Source of the DNA: Phaeobacter sp. J2-8
Lineage (GTDB): Bacteria; Pseudomonadota; Alphaproteobacteria; Rhodobacterales; Rhodobacteraceae
Length of the DNA stretch: 64,000 bases
Reading direction: 5' to 3'
NCBI RefSeq assembly: GCF_022867865.1
Contig: NZ_JALIEC010000002.1
Location: 664,767-728,766 of the forward strand
The first letter of the stretch is position 1. Each line of letters begins with the position of its first letter. The position numbers and the translations under genes were made by a program. The notes beneath the pieces are model-generated. The model saw only the letters and a list, made by a program, of their open reading frames with translations. It was not told the origin of the DNA and made no database searches. Shown here piece by piece: positions 8,082 to 17,406 of this stretch.

Positions 8082-9956
8082 ATGGCGCAGACCGACAACC
8101 CCGCAGATCCGTTCAAGAAAGCCCTGGCCGAAGCCACCAAGGTGATGGCGGACGATCCTGAATTGACCGTCAGCTATTCGGTGGACCCGTCCGGGGTGTC
8201 CGGCGATGCCATGCGCCTGCCCCAAGTCAGCCGCCGGATGAGCCGCGACGAGGTTCTGTTGGCGCGTGGCACAGCGGATGCGCTGGCCTTGAAACACAAG
8301 TATCACGACGCCAAGACCCACGCGCGTTATGCCCCGCCCGGTGACATCGCCCGCGATCTGTACGAGTTCGATGGAAACCGCCCGCTGCGAGGCCGTCGGC
8401 GCACGCGACATGCCCGGCACCGCCGGCAACATCGACGCCAAGATCAACGCAGATGCGCTGAAACGCGGCTATGACCAGATCAGCAAAGCCTCGGATGCGC
8501 CATTGCCAGTGGCGGCGGGCTATCTGATCCGGCATCTGGCAACGGGTCGTGATCTGCCACCGGCGGCGGCCAATGTCATGGATCTGTGGCGCGGCTTCAT
8601 CGAAGATCAGGCCGGTGGCCAGATGGAGGATCTTCAGGAATTGCTGGCCGATCAGAGCCAGTTTGCCAAATTTGCCCGGCGGATCATTCAGGATCTCGGC
8701 TATGGCGATCAGCTGGGCGAAGACCCGGATGATCTCGACGACGAGTCGGAAGATCAGGCCGAAGACAGTCAGGACGAGGATCAAGATCCGGATTCGACCG
8801 GTCAGGACGACGAACAGGACGATCAGGCCGAGGCCAACCCGGAACAAGGCCAGGAAGAACAACAAGACCCAAGCGAAGCCCAGGTCACCATGGATGACAT
8901 GGCCGATCAGGAAAGCGGCGAGGAAACCGAACTGCCCGAAGGCGAGGCCCCGCTGGAGCCGCCAGCGCCCGCGCCGGTGTCGGATGCCGACCCGGATTAC
9001 ACGGTCTTTGCCACCGAATACGACGAAGAAATCGCCGCCGAAGATCTGGCCGATCCCGCAGAACTGGAACGGTTGCGCGACTATCTGGACCAACAATTGG
9101 AACCTTTGAAGGGCGCGGTGTCGCGTCTGGCCAACAAGTTGCAGCGCCGTCTGCAGGCGCAGCAAAACCGATCCTGGGAATTTGACCTGGAAGAAGGCAT
9201 TCTGGATGCCGGACGTCTGGCGCGGGTGGTGGCCAATCCGACCACGCCCCTGTCGTTCAAGGTCGAAAAAGACACCGAATTCCGCGATACCGTGGTGACA
9301 TTGCTGTTGGATAATTCCGGCTCGATGCGGGGGCGGCCGATTTCCATTGCCGCGATCTGTGCCGATGTTCTGGCCCGGACGCTGGAACGGTGCTCGGTCA
9401 AGGTCGAGATCCTCGGCTTTACCACACGCGCCTGGAAAGGCGGGCTTTCACGGGAAAAATGGCTGGGCGAAGGCCGGATACAGCAGCCCGGACGGCTTAA
9501 CGATCTGCGCCACATCATCTATAAACGTGCCGATGCGCCCTGGCGTCGGGCGCGGCCCAATCTGGGGCTGATGATGAAAGAAGGCCTGTTGAAGGAAAAC
9601 ATCGACGGCGAGGCGCTGGAATGGGCGCACCGCCGCATGGTGGGCCTGCCGAAGCGCGCAAGATCCTGATGGTGATTTCCGATGGCGCGCCGGTCGATGA
9701 CAGCACTCTGTCGGTCAATCCGGCGAATTTTCTGGAAAAACACCTGCGTGACGTGATTGCCATGGTGGAACGGCGGCGGGCGGTGGAACTGCTGGCGATT
9801 GGGATCGGCCATGATGTGACGCGCTATTACGACCGCGCAGTGACCATCACCGATGTGGAACAATTGGCGGGGGCCATGACCGAGCAATTGGCGGCCTTGT
9901 TTGACACAGACCCACGTGCACGCGCGCGGGTGATGGGGATGCGCAAGACCGGATAG
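8082..9956 (+). CDS. cobT: Aerobic cobaltochelatase subunit CobT, with two compensating frameshifts
   Basis: The gene is read in three pieces. Frame 1 runs from the ATG at 8082 to about 8366. An extra base near 8367 (GAGTTCG) then shifts to the frame reading [17 protein letters not shown] missing base near 9650 returns to the first frame, reading [16 protein letters not shown]. Correcting both gives exactly 624 residues, the expected size. Features are the N-terminal CobT domain, a very acidic linker (about residues 215-270) and a C-terminal VWA domain with MIDAS motif DNSGS. CobT pairs with CobS in cobalt insertion. The two opposite indels restore the frame, so sequencing error is more likely than decay. 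Confidence 0.88.
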
Positions 9957-9987
9957 GCCGAAAGCTGGGTGTTGCGGGCGATCAGAA

Positions 9988-10047
9988 GGGGGCCAGCCCC
10001 CTCGGCCTGCGGCCTCACCCCCGGGATATTTTTGAACAGAAGAAGGA
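9988..10047 (+). repeat. Dispersed intergenic repeat, copy B (supplies the pepP ribosome binding site)
   Basis: GGGGGCCAGCCCCC is followed by a GGCCTGCGGCC hairpin, CACCCCCGG and the tail GATATTTTTGAACAGAAG, then AAGGA. The AAGGA lies 12-16 bases before the aminopeptidase ATG and is the best Shine-Dalgarno candidate there. The element lies between cobT and pepP, both on the plus strand. Confidence 0.8.
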
Positions 10048-10059
10048 CGGGCCTGCGAT

Positions 10060-11838
10060 ATGTTTCAGACCTTCGACGTCACTGCACGACCCGAGCAAGG
10101 GCCGCCACGACTGGCACAATTGCGCGCGGAGATGGCGCGGCACGGCCTGGCCGGTTTCATTGTGCCGAAAGCAGATGTGCACCAGGGCGAATATGTTGCG
10201 CCACGCGATGACCGGCTGGCCTGGTTGACCGGTTTTACCGGATCGGCGGGGTTTGCCGTGGTGTTGGACGATCAGGCCGGGGTGTTTGTCGATGGGCGCT
10301 ACCGGGTGCAGGTCAAATCCCAGGTGGCAGAGGATTTTACGCCGGTGGATTGGCCCGAGGTGCAATTGGCGGATTGGGTCAGGCCGCGGCTGTCGGAGAG
10401 CGATCTGGGGTTTGATCCCTGGTTGCACAGCCTACGGCAATACCGTGATCTGGAACGTGGGCTGAACGGTTCGGGGATTGTGCTGACCCGCTGTGGCAAT
10501 CTGATTGACACCATCTGGGAAGATCAGCCTGCGCCACCGATGGAGCCGGTTCATCTGCATCCCGACGCCTTGGCCGGACGTACGTCGGCCGAAAAACGTG
10601 CCGAGCTGGCCGCCGGGTTGAAAACGCTGGGGGCCGCGGTCGCGGTCATCACCTTGCCGGATTCGCTCTGCTGGTTGCTCAATATCCGCGGCACCGACAT
10701 TCCGCGCAATCCGGTCGCCCATGGCTTTGCCTTGGTGCATGTCGATGGCACGGTTGATCTGTTCATGGCAGCGGCCAAGCTGGGGGATGTCGATCTGGGG
10801 CCGGATGTGCGCCAGCATGCGCCGGATGATTTTTCGGCGGCTTTGGCCAAACTGGATGGGCCGGTTCTGGTGGATCCTGAAACTGTGCCGTTGGCGGTGG
10901 TTGATGCGATCACGGCCGAGGTGGTCGAGGGCCGCGATCCATGTGTTTTGCCGAAAGCCTGCAAAACCGAGGCCGAGTTGGACGGCATGCGCGCCGCGCA
11001 TCTGCGGGACGGCGTCGCCATGTGCGAGTTCCTCGCCTGGCTGGACGATGAAGCGCCGGGGGATCTGACGGAAATTGATGTGGTGACCGCGCTGGAGGGA
11101 TTTCGGCGCGAGAGCAATCAGCTGCGAGATATTTCCTTTGAGACGATCAGCGGCTCTGGCCCGAATGGCGCGATTGTGCATTACCGGGTGAACGAGGAAA
11201 CCAACCGCAAGCTGGCCGATGGGGAATTGTTGCTGGTGGACAGTGGTGGGCAATATGCCGATGGCACCACCGACATCACCCGCACCATGGCCGTTGGCAC
11301 CCCCCCGCCCGAGGCCGTGGCGGCCTTTACCCGTGTGTTGCGGGGCATGATCGCCATGTCCTGTGCGCGCTGGCCCAAGGGGCTGGCGGGGCGGGATCTC
11401 GACGTGCTGGCGCGGATGCCGCTTTGGCAGGCCGGACAGGATTACGGCCATGGCACCGGGCATGGGGTTGGGGCCTATCTGTCGGTGCATGAAGGTCCGG
11501 CGCGGCTGGCCCGCACCGGCACAGAGCCGCTGTTGGCGGGCATGGTCCTGTCGAATGAACCGGGGTTTTACCGCGAAGGCGCTTTTGGCATCCGGATCGA
11601 GAACCTTTTGACGGTGCGCGCGGCCCCGGCCCTGCCTGGGGGCACGGTTGACGGGATGCTGGAATGGGAAACCCTGACCTTTGTCCCGATTGACCGGCGC
11701 CTGATAGCGCCCGACATGTTAACCGCAGATGAGCGGCGCTGGTTGAATGAATATCATGCGACATGTCGTCAATTGCTGCGCGACAGACTGGGCAATCGGG
11801 CCGCACTGTGGTTGGATGCCGCAACTGCAGAAATCTGA
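10060..11838 (+). CDS. Xaa-Pro aminopeptidase (M24B family)
   Basis: The 592-residue protein has the three-domain layout of large aminopeptidase P proteins: two creatinase-like N-terminal domains and a C-terminal pita-bread catalytic domain. Dimetal ligands are visible: Asp in LLLVDSGGQYADGTTDITRT, His in GHGTGHGVG, and Glu in NEPGFY and RIENL. It removes an N-terminal residue preceding proline, in the cytosol. No signal peptide is present. The ribosome binding site is provided by the tail of a dispersed repeat. A DUF427 gene follows 58 bases later. Confidence 0.93.
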   Translation: MFQTFDVTARPEQGPPRLAQLRAEMARHGLAGFIVPKADVHQGEYVAPRDDRLAWLTGFTGSAGFAVVLDDQAGVFVDGRYRVQVKSQVAEDFTPVDWPEVQLADWVRPRLSESDLGFDPWLHSLRQYRDLERGLNGSGIVLTRCGNLIDTIWEDQPAPPMEPVHLHPDALAGRTSAEKRAELAAGLKTLGAAVAVITLPDSLCWLLNIRGTDIPRNPVAHGFALVHVDGTVDLFMAAAKLGDVDLGPDVRQHAPDDFSAALAKLDGPVLVDPETVPLAVVDAITAEVVEGRDPCVLPKACKTEAELDGMRAAHLRDGVAMCEFLAWLDDEAPGDLTEIDVVTALEGFRRESNQLRDISFETISGSGPNGAIVHYRVNEETNRKLADGELLLVDSGGQYADGTTDITRTMAVGTPPPEAVAAFTRVLRGMIAMSCARWPKGLAGRDLDVLARMPLWQAGQDYGHGTGHGVGAYLSVHEGPARLARTGTEPLLAGMVLSNEPGFYREGAFGIRIENLLTVRAAPALPGGTVDGMLEWETLTFVPIDRRLIAPDMLTADERRWLNEYHATCRQLLRDRLGNRAALWLDAATAEI

Positions 11839-11896
11839 CATCAAACGGTTACATGCCACGGGGCATGTACAAGGACGTGTCGTGGGGAGATAGAAA

Positions 11897-12235
11897 ATGA
11901 CAATCAGGATCGTAAAAGCCGAGGGCAATTGGGTTGTCCGTGCAGGTGGCGCCGTATTGGGTGAAAGCAGCAATGCATTGGAACTGATCGAAGATGGCCA
12001 CAAGCCGGTGATCTATTTCCCGCGTGGCGATATTGCGATGGCCTTTCTGGACGCGTCGGACAAGAAAACCACCTGCCCGCACAAAGGCGAAGCCAGCTAT
12101 TTCTCGATTGATGCCAAAAACCGGACGCTTCAGGATGTGGTCTGGAGCTATGAAGATCCCAAACCCGAAGTCGCAGAGATCAAAGGGTATCTGGCGTTTC
12201 AACCGGGCGCATATCTTCAGGTCGAAGAAGTCTGA
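11897..12235 (+). CDS. DUF427 domain protein
   Basis: The 112-residue product is a single DUF427 domain. It shows the family marks TCPHKGEASYFS and VVWSYEDPKPE, and ends in GYLAFQPG. A GGGGAGA ribosome binding site lies about eight bases before the ATG. The fold is small and beta-rich, and its biochemical role is not established. It is 58 bases after aminopeptidase P on the same strand and could be co-transcribed with it. It converges on the MBL-fold gene. Confidence 0.88.
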   Translation: MTIRIVKAEGNWVVRAGGAVLGESSNALELIEDGHKPVIYFPRGDIAMAFLDASDKKTTCPHKGEASYFSIDAKNRTLQDVVWSYEDPKPEVAEIKGYLAFQPGAYLQVEEV

Positions 12236-12267
12236 GGTCAAACCCGCAAGCAAGGGCCGGGGCGGAT

Positions 12268-13611
12268 CTAGGCCGCCCCACCCCGCAATTTCTTGCCCGC
12301 CGCATAGAGCCGGCCAAGCGTGACCGCAATCAACCGGGGTTCGAATATCAGCCCCAGGCCAAAGCGGATCGACAGGTTGTTCAGCGTCTCGATCGAAATT
12401 GATTTCGCTGCGCGGGAAAATCCGCCCGCCTGCATTTCCTCAAGACAGCCATTCACCGTCAGCGTGTCAAAACCAAACGTATTCTGGAACAGAAACCAGA
12501 GCGATTCTGAATGCATTTTCAGATGTGGCGCGGCGGTCGTTTCGTCGAATTGTCCGTTGGGGACATCAATTTCATACCGTTTCCTCAGATCATCGCATTC
12601 GATGACCACTGGCTGAAACAACCGGATCGGGCTGTATTTTTGCGCCAGACGCATGGCCATGACGCTGTTGTTGCGATGAACGCGATCAATGAATTTGGCG
12701 AACACGGCCTCAAGCTCGGCTGGGGTTTTGCTGGTGAATTCCATCAAGGGGCCGGTAACCGCCCGATCCCGCGCTGCGTTCCAGAACGCCACCGCATCGC
12801 GGGTCATCCCGTCGCTGACCTCGCCCCGGAATACATCGCCCGGTTTCATCACCTGAATGTCGAAATCCGCATCGCCAAAGCGGTCCAGCACATCCTGTGG
12901 CCCGTTTGCAGCATCGTTCAGATAGACATTGCGGGTATTGGCAAAGGCCACGTAACTGGCAAAGGGGATGACGACGCGGGGGTTCAACAGTTCTGCCTGG
13001 ACCGCGATATTGTCGAGCTTGGCCTGGGCCGCCTCTTGCCGCCAGGCGGTGTTGTCCGGCCCGCCCTTCCATGCAGCATAAGAAAACTGGGTCAGCAGCA
13101 CGTCACATGGCCCCGCCTGCGACAGGATCTGACGCGCGCGTTTCGGGTTGTCGATGTGGCAGTCATTGAGGTTCAAAATGTGATGCGTCGCGGTTTTGAT
13201 CGACACAAGTGAATCGTACCAATCATCCTTGAGGCACATCAATTGCATCCCACCGATGTCATAGGCGCGGCCAAAGGTCATTTCACACAGGTCGATCCCC
13301 TGGCCGCGAATGAATTCGGCCACCCGCTGATCGCCAATTTTCTGAAACCAGATGGCAATGCCACGTGCGCGCAGCTTGGCCCCATGGGTCTTGAAGAATG
13401 CGATCGAGAAATGATCGGGGTGTTCGTGGCTGAGCCAGATATGTGTCACCCGGTCCAGCAGCGCGTCAACCGCCGCATCCGGGGTTTCGACCAGAAGCTG
13501 CCAGCCCTTGTGAAAGGCCGGGCCCGAATACCAGGGGTCGGTCAGTAGCGCGACCTCGCCCTCGGTGATCAGGATTGAGGCGTGATTGATAAACTCGATC
13601 TGCATGGTCAT
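12268..13611 (-). CDS. MBL-fold metallo-hydrolase
   Basis: The 447-residue protein opens with a metallo-beta-lactamase fold: NHASILI, a DPWYSGPAF segment, then the metal motif LSHEHPDHF, and a later HILNLNDCHI. The C-terminal 200 residues have no assignment I can support. The pattern (DPWYSG, HEHPDH, NDCH) resembles MBL domains in CMP-Neu5Ac-hydroxylase-like or UlaG-like proteins. It has no Rieske motif, so a hydroxylase function should not be assumed. The substrate is unknown. The ATG at 13611 overlaps nothing, and the CLC gene lies 26 bases upstream on the same strand. Confidence 0.8.
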   Translation of the reverse strand: MTMQIEFINHASILITEGEVALLTDPWYSGPAFHKGWQLLVETPDAAVDALLDRVTHIWLSHEHPDHFSIAFFKTHGAKLRARGIAIWFQKIGDQRVAEFIRGQGIDLCEMTFGRAYDIGGMQLMCLKDDWYDSLVSIKTATHHILNLNDCHIDNPKRARQILSQAGPCDVLLTQFSYAAWKGGPDNTAWRQEAAQAKLDNIAVQAELLNPRVVIPFASYVAFANTRNVYLNDAANGPQDVLDRFGDADFDIQVMKPGDVFRGEVSDGMTRDAVAFWNAARDRAVTGPLMEFTSKTPAELEAVFAKFIDRVHRNNSVMAMRLAQKYSPIRLFQPVVIECDDLRKRYEIDVPNGQFDETTAAPHLKMHSESLWFLFQNTFGFDTLTVNGCLEEMQAGGFSRAAKSISIETLNNLSIRFGLGLIFEPRLIAVTLGRLYAAGKKLRGGAA

Positions 13612-13636
13612 TCCTTTGTTCCGACGCGCCTGTCAG

Positions 13637-15325
13637 TCAGCTGTGTTCTTCTTCTGCCGTCGCCGCCAAAGCCCGGTTATAGGCCTTGAGCGCATCAACG
13701 TGAAACAATGCCCCCCGCAATTCCGGTGGCTGGCCCTCGCCGCGTAATGCGACGACGGGCACAAACGTCAAACCCGATGTGTCAAACATCGGCATCGCGG
13801 TTTCCAGGGTGGCATTCGCGTTCAGATACACCCCTTCTTCGACCAGTTTCCAACAGGCATCCTCGGACGCGGCGGTCTCGGCGTCCCAAGGGCGCATTAC
13901 CTGACTGACCCGAAACATCGCCAGCAAATAGGCCTGTGGCCCAGCGGCCAGATGCACACCGCGCCGCTCCAGCTGGGTCAGGAAGAACGACCGATCCACC
14001 AATCGCGATGACACCGCCGTTGAAATCGACACTGTCACCATCACCGCCAATCCGGTCTGCCAGTCACCGGTCAGTTCGAACACGATCAACGTGGTCGAAA
14101 TCGGCGCGCCCAGCACCGCCGCCGCAACCGCGCCCATCCCCGCCAAGGCATACAGCGTGAAGGCGCCGGAATGGTTGGGAAACAGGCCGGTCGCGATCAG
14201 ACCAAAGGCCAACCCGGTCAACGCCCCCACCATCAAGGCCGGCGAAAACACCCCGCCGCCCATCCGCCCCGCCATGGTGATGGCCACGGCCAGCACCTTG
14301 AGCATGGCATAAACAATGGCTTGCCACAAAAGCAGTTGCCCGGTCAGCGCCAGCGAAGTCGTCTCGTATCCGACGCCAATGATATGCGGGAAAAAGATCG
14401 CCATCGCGCCCAACAGCGCCCCCGCCAACATCGGGCGAATCCAATAGGGCATGCCAATGCGGCTTTGGATCCGGCTTTCCAGATCATCGGCCCAGAATAT
14501 GGCCCGGATCATCACCACAGCCACCAGCCCACACACCATCCCAAGGATCAAAAATGCCGGCAGTTCAAGATAGAATTCCAGGGCCGTGGTGCCGGGAAGC
14601 GTAAATTCGGTCACATCGCCAAAAGCCAGCCGGTTGATCACCGTGCCCGCCGCGCTGGCCACCACAATGGGCGCAAAGGAATGCAGCGCAAAATGGCGCA
14701 GCACCACCTCAAGCGCGAACAGCGCCCCGGCAATCGGCGCATTGAAGCTGGCCGAAACCGCCGCCGCCACAGCACAGCCCAACAGATCACGCCCGGTGAT
14801 GCCATCCGCATGCAACACATTGGATACCCAGCTGGAAATCATCGCCGCAATATGCACAACCGGGCCTTCCCGGCCGGTCGATCCGCCGGTGGACAGCGTG
14901 ATCAGGGAGGAGGCCGCCGAGGCCAGCCCCTCCTTGCGTTCGACCCGCCCATCGTGAAGTGCGGCGCCTTCGATCACATCCGCCACCGACCGGACCCGGC
15001 CATCGGTCGTGAACAGATACAGGATGACCCCCACCGCAATGCCGCCGCCCATCGGAATGATCAACGCCCAGAACCAATCCAGCGTACCGGCAAAACTGTG
15101 CAATTGGCTCAGATCTTCGGTGCCGTAAACACTGGCCTGCAACCAATCAATCGCGCGGCGAAACAGCAGCGCCGCAAAACCCGCCGCAATGCCAATCAGC
15201 AATGCGATGAACCAGAATTGCACCTGACTGGGCCCGCGATGTCGCAGCAATTGCCACCCACGGGCAAAGACATTGGCCATTTCACAAATCTGGCGTCGGG
15301 CAAGGTTTTGGTTGTTATTTGTCAT
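13637..15325 (-). CDS. CLC-type chloride channel or Cl-/H+ antiporter
   Basis: The 562-residue protein has about ten to twelve hydrophobic segments and the CLC signature STGGSTGREGPVVHI. The second selectivity region is GGVFSPALMVGA. The cytosolic C-terminal part (about residues 460-545) looks like a degenerate CBS-type region. The position of the gating glutamate (GREGP) is conserved, so a proton-coupled antiporter is possible, but channel and antiporter cannot be separated by eye. The start may be 45 bases downstream (MANVFARGW). It is divergent from the lactate dehydrogenase gene. Confidence 0.9.
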   Translation of the reverse strand: MTNNNQNLARRQICEMANVFARGWQLLRHRGPSQVQFWFIALLIGIAAGFAALLFRRAIDWLQASVYGTEDLSQLHSFAGTLDWFWALIIPMGGGIAVGVILYLFTTDGRVRSVADVIEGAALHDGRVERKEGLASAASSLITLSTGGSTGREGPVVHIAAMISSWVSNVLHADGITGRDLLGCAVAAAVSASFNAPIAGALFALEVVLRHFALHSFAPIVVASAAGTVINRLAFGDVTEFTLPGTTALEFYLELPAFLILGMVCGLVAVVMIRAIFWADDLESRIQSRIGMPYWIRPMLAGALLGAMAIFFPHIIGVGYETTSLALTGQLLLWQAIVYAMLKVLAVAITMAGRMGGGVFSPALMVGALTGLAFGLIATGLFPNHSGAFTLYALAGMGAVAAAVLGAPISTTLIVFELTGDWQTGLAVMVTVSISTAVSSRLVDRSFFLTQLERRGVHLAAGPQAYLLAMFRVSQVMRPWDAETAASEDACWKLVEEGVYLNANATLETAMPMFDTSGLTFVPVVALRGEGQPPELRGALFHVDALKAYNRALAATAEEEHS

Positions 15326-15401
15326 TACACTCGATCACATCTTTGCGCGCTTCTGCCGCTACGGTAAGAATGCGCGATTTCGGTGATCAGACGGGGCAGA
15401 C

Positions 15402-16799
15402 ATGACCAGACCAGGGGCGCGGATAGAGGAAACCATTGAGGCGCTTAAGTCCTTGTTAGGCCAGAGGTTGACGACGTCCAAGTCCGATTTGGACCAGCAT
15501 GGCCGATCCGAGAGCTATTTTGCCCCAATCCCCCCGGATGCGGTCGCCTATCCTGAAACCACAGAAGAAGTTTCGGCCCTGGTGAAGATTTGTGCAGGCT
15601 TCGATGTGCCGGTGGTGGCCTGGGGCACCGGAACCTCGCTTGAGGGGCATTCGCTGGCTGTCGAGGGAGGGGTCGTGGTGGATTTTTCCCGTATGACGCG
15701 GGTGCTGGATGTGCGCCCCGGCGATATGGATGTCAGTGTTCAGCCCGGCCTGACGCGCGAGGTGCTGAACCAAGAGCTGCGTGCCACGGGGCTGTTTTTT
15801 CCGGTTGATCCCGGTGCCAATGCCGCGCTTGGCGGCATGGCGGCCACCCGCGCCAGCGGCACCACTGCGGTGCGCTATGGCACGATGCGCGACAATGTTC
15901 TGGGGCTGGAGGCGGTGCTGGCCGATGGCGAAATCATACGCACCGGCACGCGGGCGCGCAAATCATCCGCCGGCTATGACCTCACCGCGCTGTTGGTGGG
16001 CAGCGAAGGCACATTGGGATTGATTACCGAATTGACCCTGCGGCTGCATGGCCAGCCCGAGGCGATCAGCGCCGGGGTCTGTGCCTTTCCCGACATGGCC
16101 CGCGCGGTGGCTGCGGTGACCGATACGGTGCAACTTGGCCTGCCGATGGCGCGGATCGAATTTGTCGATGCGGCCACGGCGGCGGCGGTCAACGCCTATT
16201 CCGGCATGGAATTCCCGCTTTTGCCGCATCTTTTGGTAGAGTTTCACGGCAGCGATGCGGGCGTGGCCGAACAATCGCGACAGTTCGGTGAAATCGTCGC
16301 CGATCATGGTGCGCTGGGGTTTGAATGGTCACAGAACGCCGAAGACCGCAGCGCGCTCTGGACCATGCGGCACAATGCCTATTACGCGATCCTCGCCTCG
16401 CGCAAGGGCGCGCGTGGTGTGGTTACCGACATCTGCGTACCGGTGTCGCATTTGGCACAGGCGGTGGAGGAAACCCAGGCCGATATCGCCGCCAGCCCAA
16501 TCCCCGGCCCGATCCTGGGCCATGTCGGAGACGGCAATTTCCACGCGATCCTTTTGGTGGATGACAGCAATCCGGCGGAAATTGCCGCCGCCAAGGCCCT
16601 GTCGGCGCGGATGGTGGAACGTGCCCTGGCGCTGGGGGGGACATCCACCGGCGAACACGGGATCGGCATGGGAAAGCTGGATTTCATGGCCGCCGAACAT
16701 GGCCCCGCCTGGGGCGTCATGGGAGAAATCAAACGCGCGCTTGATCCCAAGAATATTTTGAACCCCGGCAAGATGGTGCCGCCCGGCAATCAGTTTTAG
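15402..16799 (+). CDS. FAD-linked oxidase, D-lactate dehydrogenase (cytochrome) / glycolate oxidase GlcD type
   Basis: The 465-residue protein has an N-terminal PCMH-type FAD domain: AWGTGTSLEGHS (residues about 68-79), PGANAALGGM and VGSEGTLGLITE. The C-terminal FAD-oxidase domain carries HVGDGNFHAIL and GEHGIGMGK. This is the D-lactate/D-2-hydroxyacid dehydrogenase family that passes electrons to cytochrome or quinone. The best substrate guess is D-lactate. There are no glcE or glcF neighbours, which argues against a glycolate oxidase complex. It is divergent from the CLC gene across about 75 bases. Confidence 0.88.
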   Translation: MTRPGARIEETIEALKSLLGQRLTTSKSDLDQHGRSESYFAPIPPDAVAYPETTEEVSALVKICAGFDVPVVAWGTGTSLEGHSLAVEGGVVVDFSRMTRVLDVRPGDMDVSVQPGLTREVLNQELRATGLFFPVDPGANAALGGMAATRASGTTAVRYGTMRDNVLGLEAVLADGEIIRTGTRARKSSAGYDLTALLVGSEGTLGLITELTLRLHGQPEAISAGVCAFPDMARAVAAVTDTVQLGLPMARIEFVDAATAAAVNAYSGMEFPLLPHLLVEFHGSDAGVAEQSRQFGEIVADHGALGFEWSQNAEDRSALWTMRHNAYYAILASRKGARGVVTDICVPVSHLAQAVEETQADIAASPIPGPILGHVGDGNFHAILLVDDSNPAEIAAAKALSARMVERALALGGTSTGEHGIGMGKLDFMAAEHGPAWGVMGEIKRALDPKNILNPGKMVPPGNQF

Positions 16800-16886
16800 C
16801 CCCCCGCGCGGCAGCGATTGCGCCGCCTTGTCACATCCGGGTCACGGCCCGGCGGTATCCGTCATAAACCCAACCAAGGAATTTTC

Positions 16887-17390
16887 ATGACCTTCGCCCG
16901 TGCACCATTTTTGTTTATCAGCACCTGTCTCGCCATGCTGTTGAGCGCCGCCATCTTTGGATTTTTCTTCGCTTGGGTCTGTTCGACCATGTGGGGGCTG
17001 GATGCCATCGACCCGCGCATTTCGATTGCGGCGATGAACGGCATGAATGCCAGCGTGCGCAATGCGGTCTTTGCCCCGGCGTTTTTTGGCACCCCTCTGG
17101 TGCTTGCCCTGACTGCCGTGTTGGCCTGGCGCAATCGCGCGGCGGCGCTTTGGTTCGGGACCGCGGCGTTGCTGTATATTGTCGGGGCTTTCGCCGTGAC
17201 AATGGCGGTCAATGTCCCCATGAACGAGGCGCTGATGACCGTGACAATCCCCGAGGATCCGGAGGCCGCGCAGGTGATCTGGCAGGCCTATTCCAGCACC
17301 TGGCAGGTCTATAATATCGCCCGCACAATCGTCACCGGTTTTGTCTTTCTGTTCGGTTTGATGGGGGTGATACGGCTGGCGCGCGGCTGA
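16887..17390 (+). CDS. DUF1772-type integral membrane protein
   Basis: The ATG at 16887 has AAGGA a few bases upstream, and a longer frame upstream is rejected. The 167-residue product has four hydrophobic segments (about residues 7-30, 60-80, 88-108, 140-162) and conserved loop residues NVPMNE and YSSTWQVYN typical of DUF1772 proteins. Related fungal proteins are anthrone oxygenases, but no such role is implied here. Its stop codon lies inside a hairpin shared with the convergent recN gene. Confidence 0.75.
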   Translation: MTFARAPFLFISTCLAMLLSAAIFGFFFAWVCSTMWGLDAIDPRISIAAMNGMNASVRNAVFAPAFFGTPLVLALTAVLAWRNRAAALWFGTAALLYIVGAFAVTMAVNVPMNEALMTVTIPEDPEAAQVIWQAYSSTWQVYNIARTIVTGFVFLFGLMGVIRLARG

Positions 17391-17406
17391 TCTTCAGCCC
17401 GCCAGC
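17375..17406. terminator. Bidirectional hairpin holding the stop codons of both convergent genes
   Basis: GCTGGCG (17375-17381) pairs with CGCCAGC (17400-17406), and GGCTGA (17385-17390) pairs with TCAGCC (17394-17399) around a three-base loop. The TGA of the DUF1772 gene and the TGA of recN both lie within it. There is no T-tract, so a role in 3'-end protection or weak bidirectional termination is inferred. Confidence 0.5.

Noticed and set aside
12335..12352. GGTTCGAATATC resembling a tRNA T-loop
   Set aside because: It lies within the MBL-fold coding sequence, and no acceptor or anticodon stems can be formed around it.
12268..13611. CMP-Neu5Ac hydroxylase
   Set aside because: The MBL part resembles that family, but no Rieske iron-sulfur motif is present. 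Only MBL-fold is supported.
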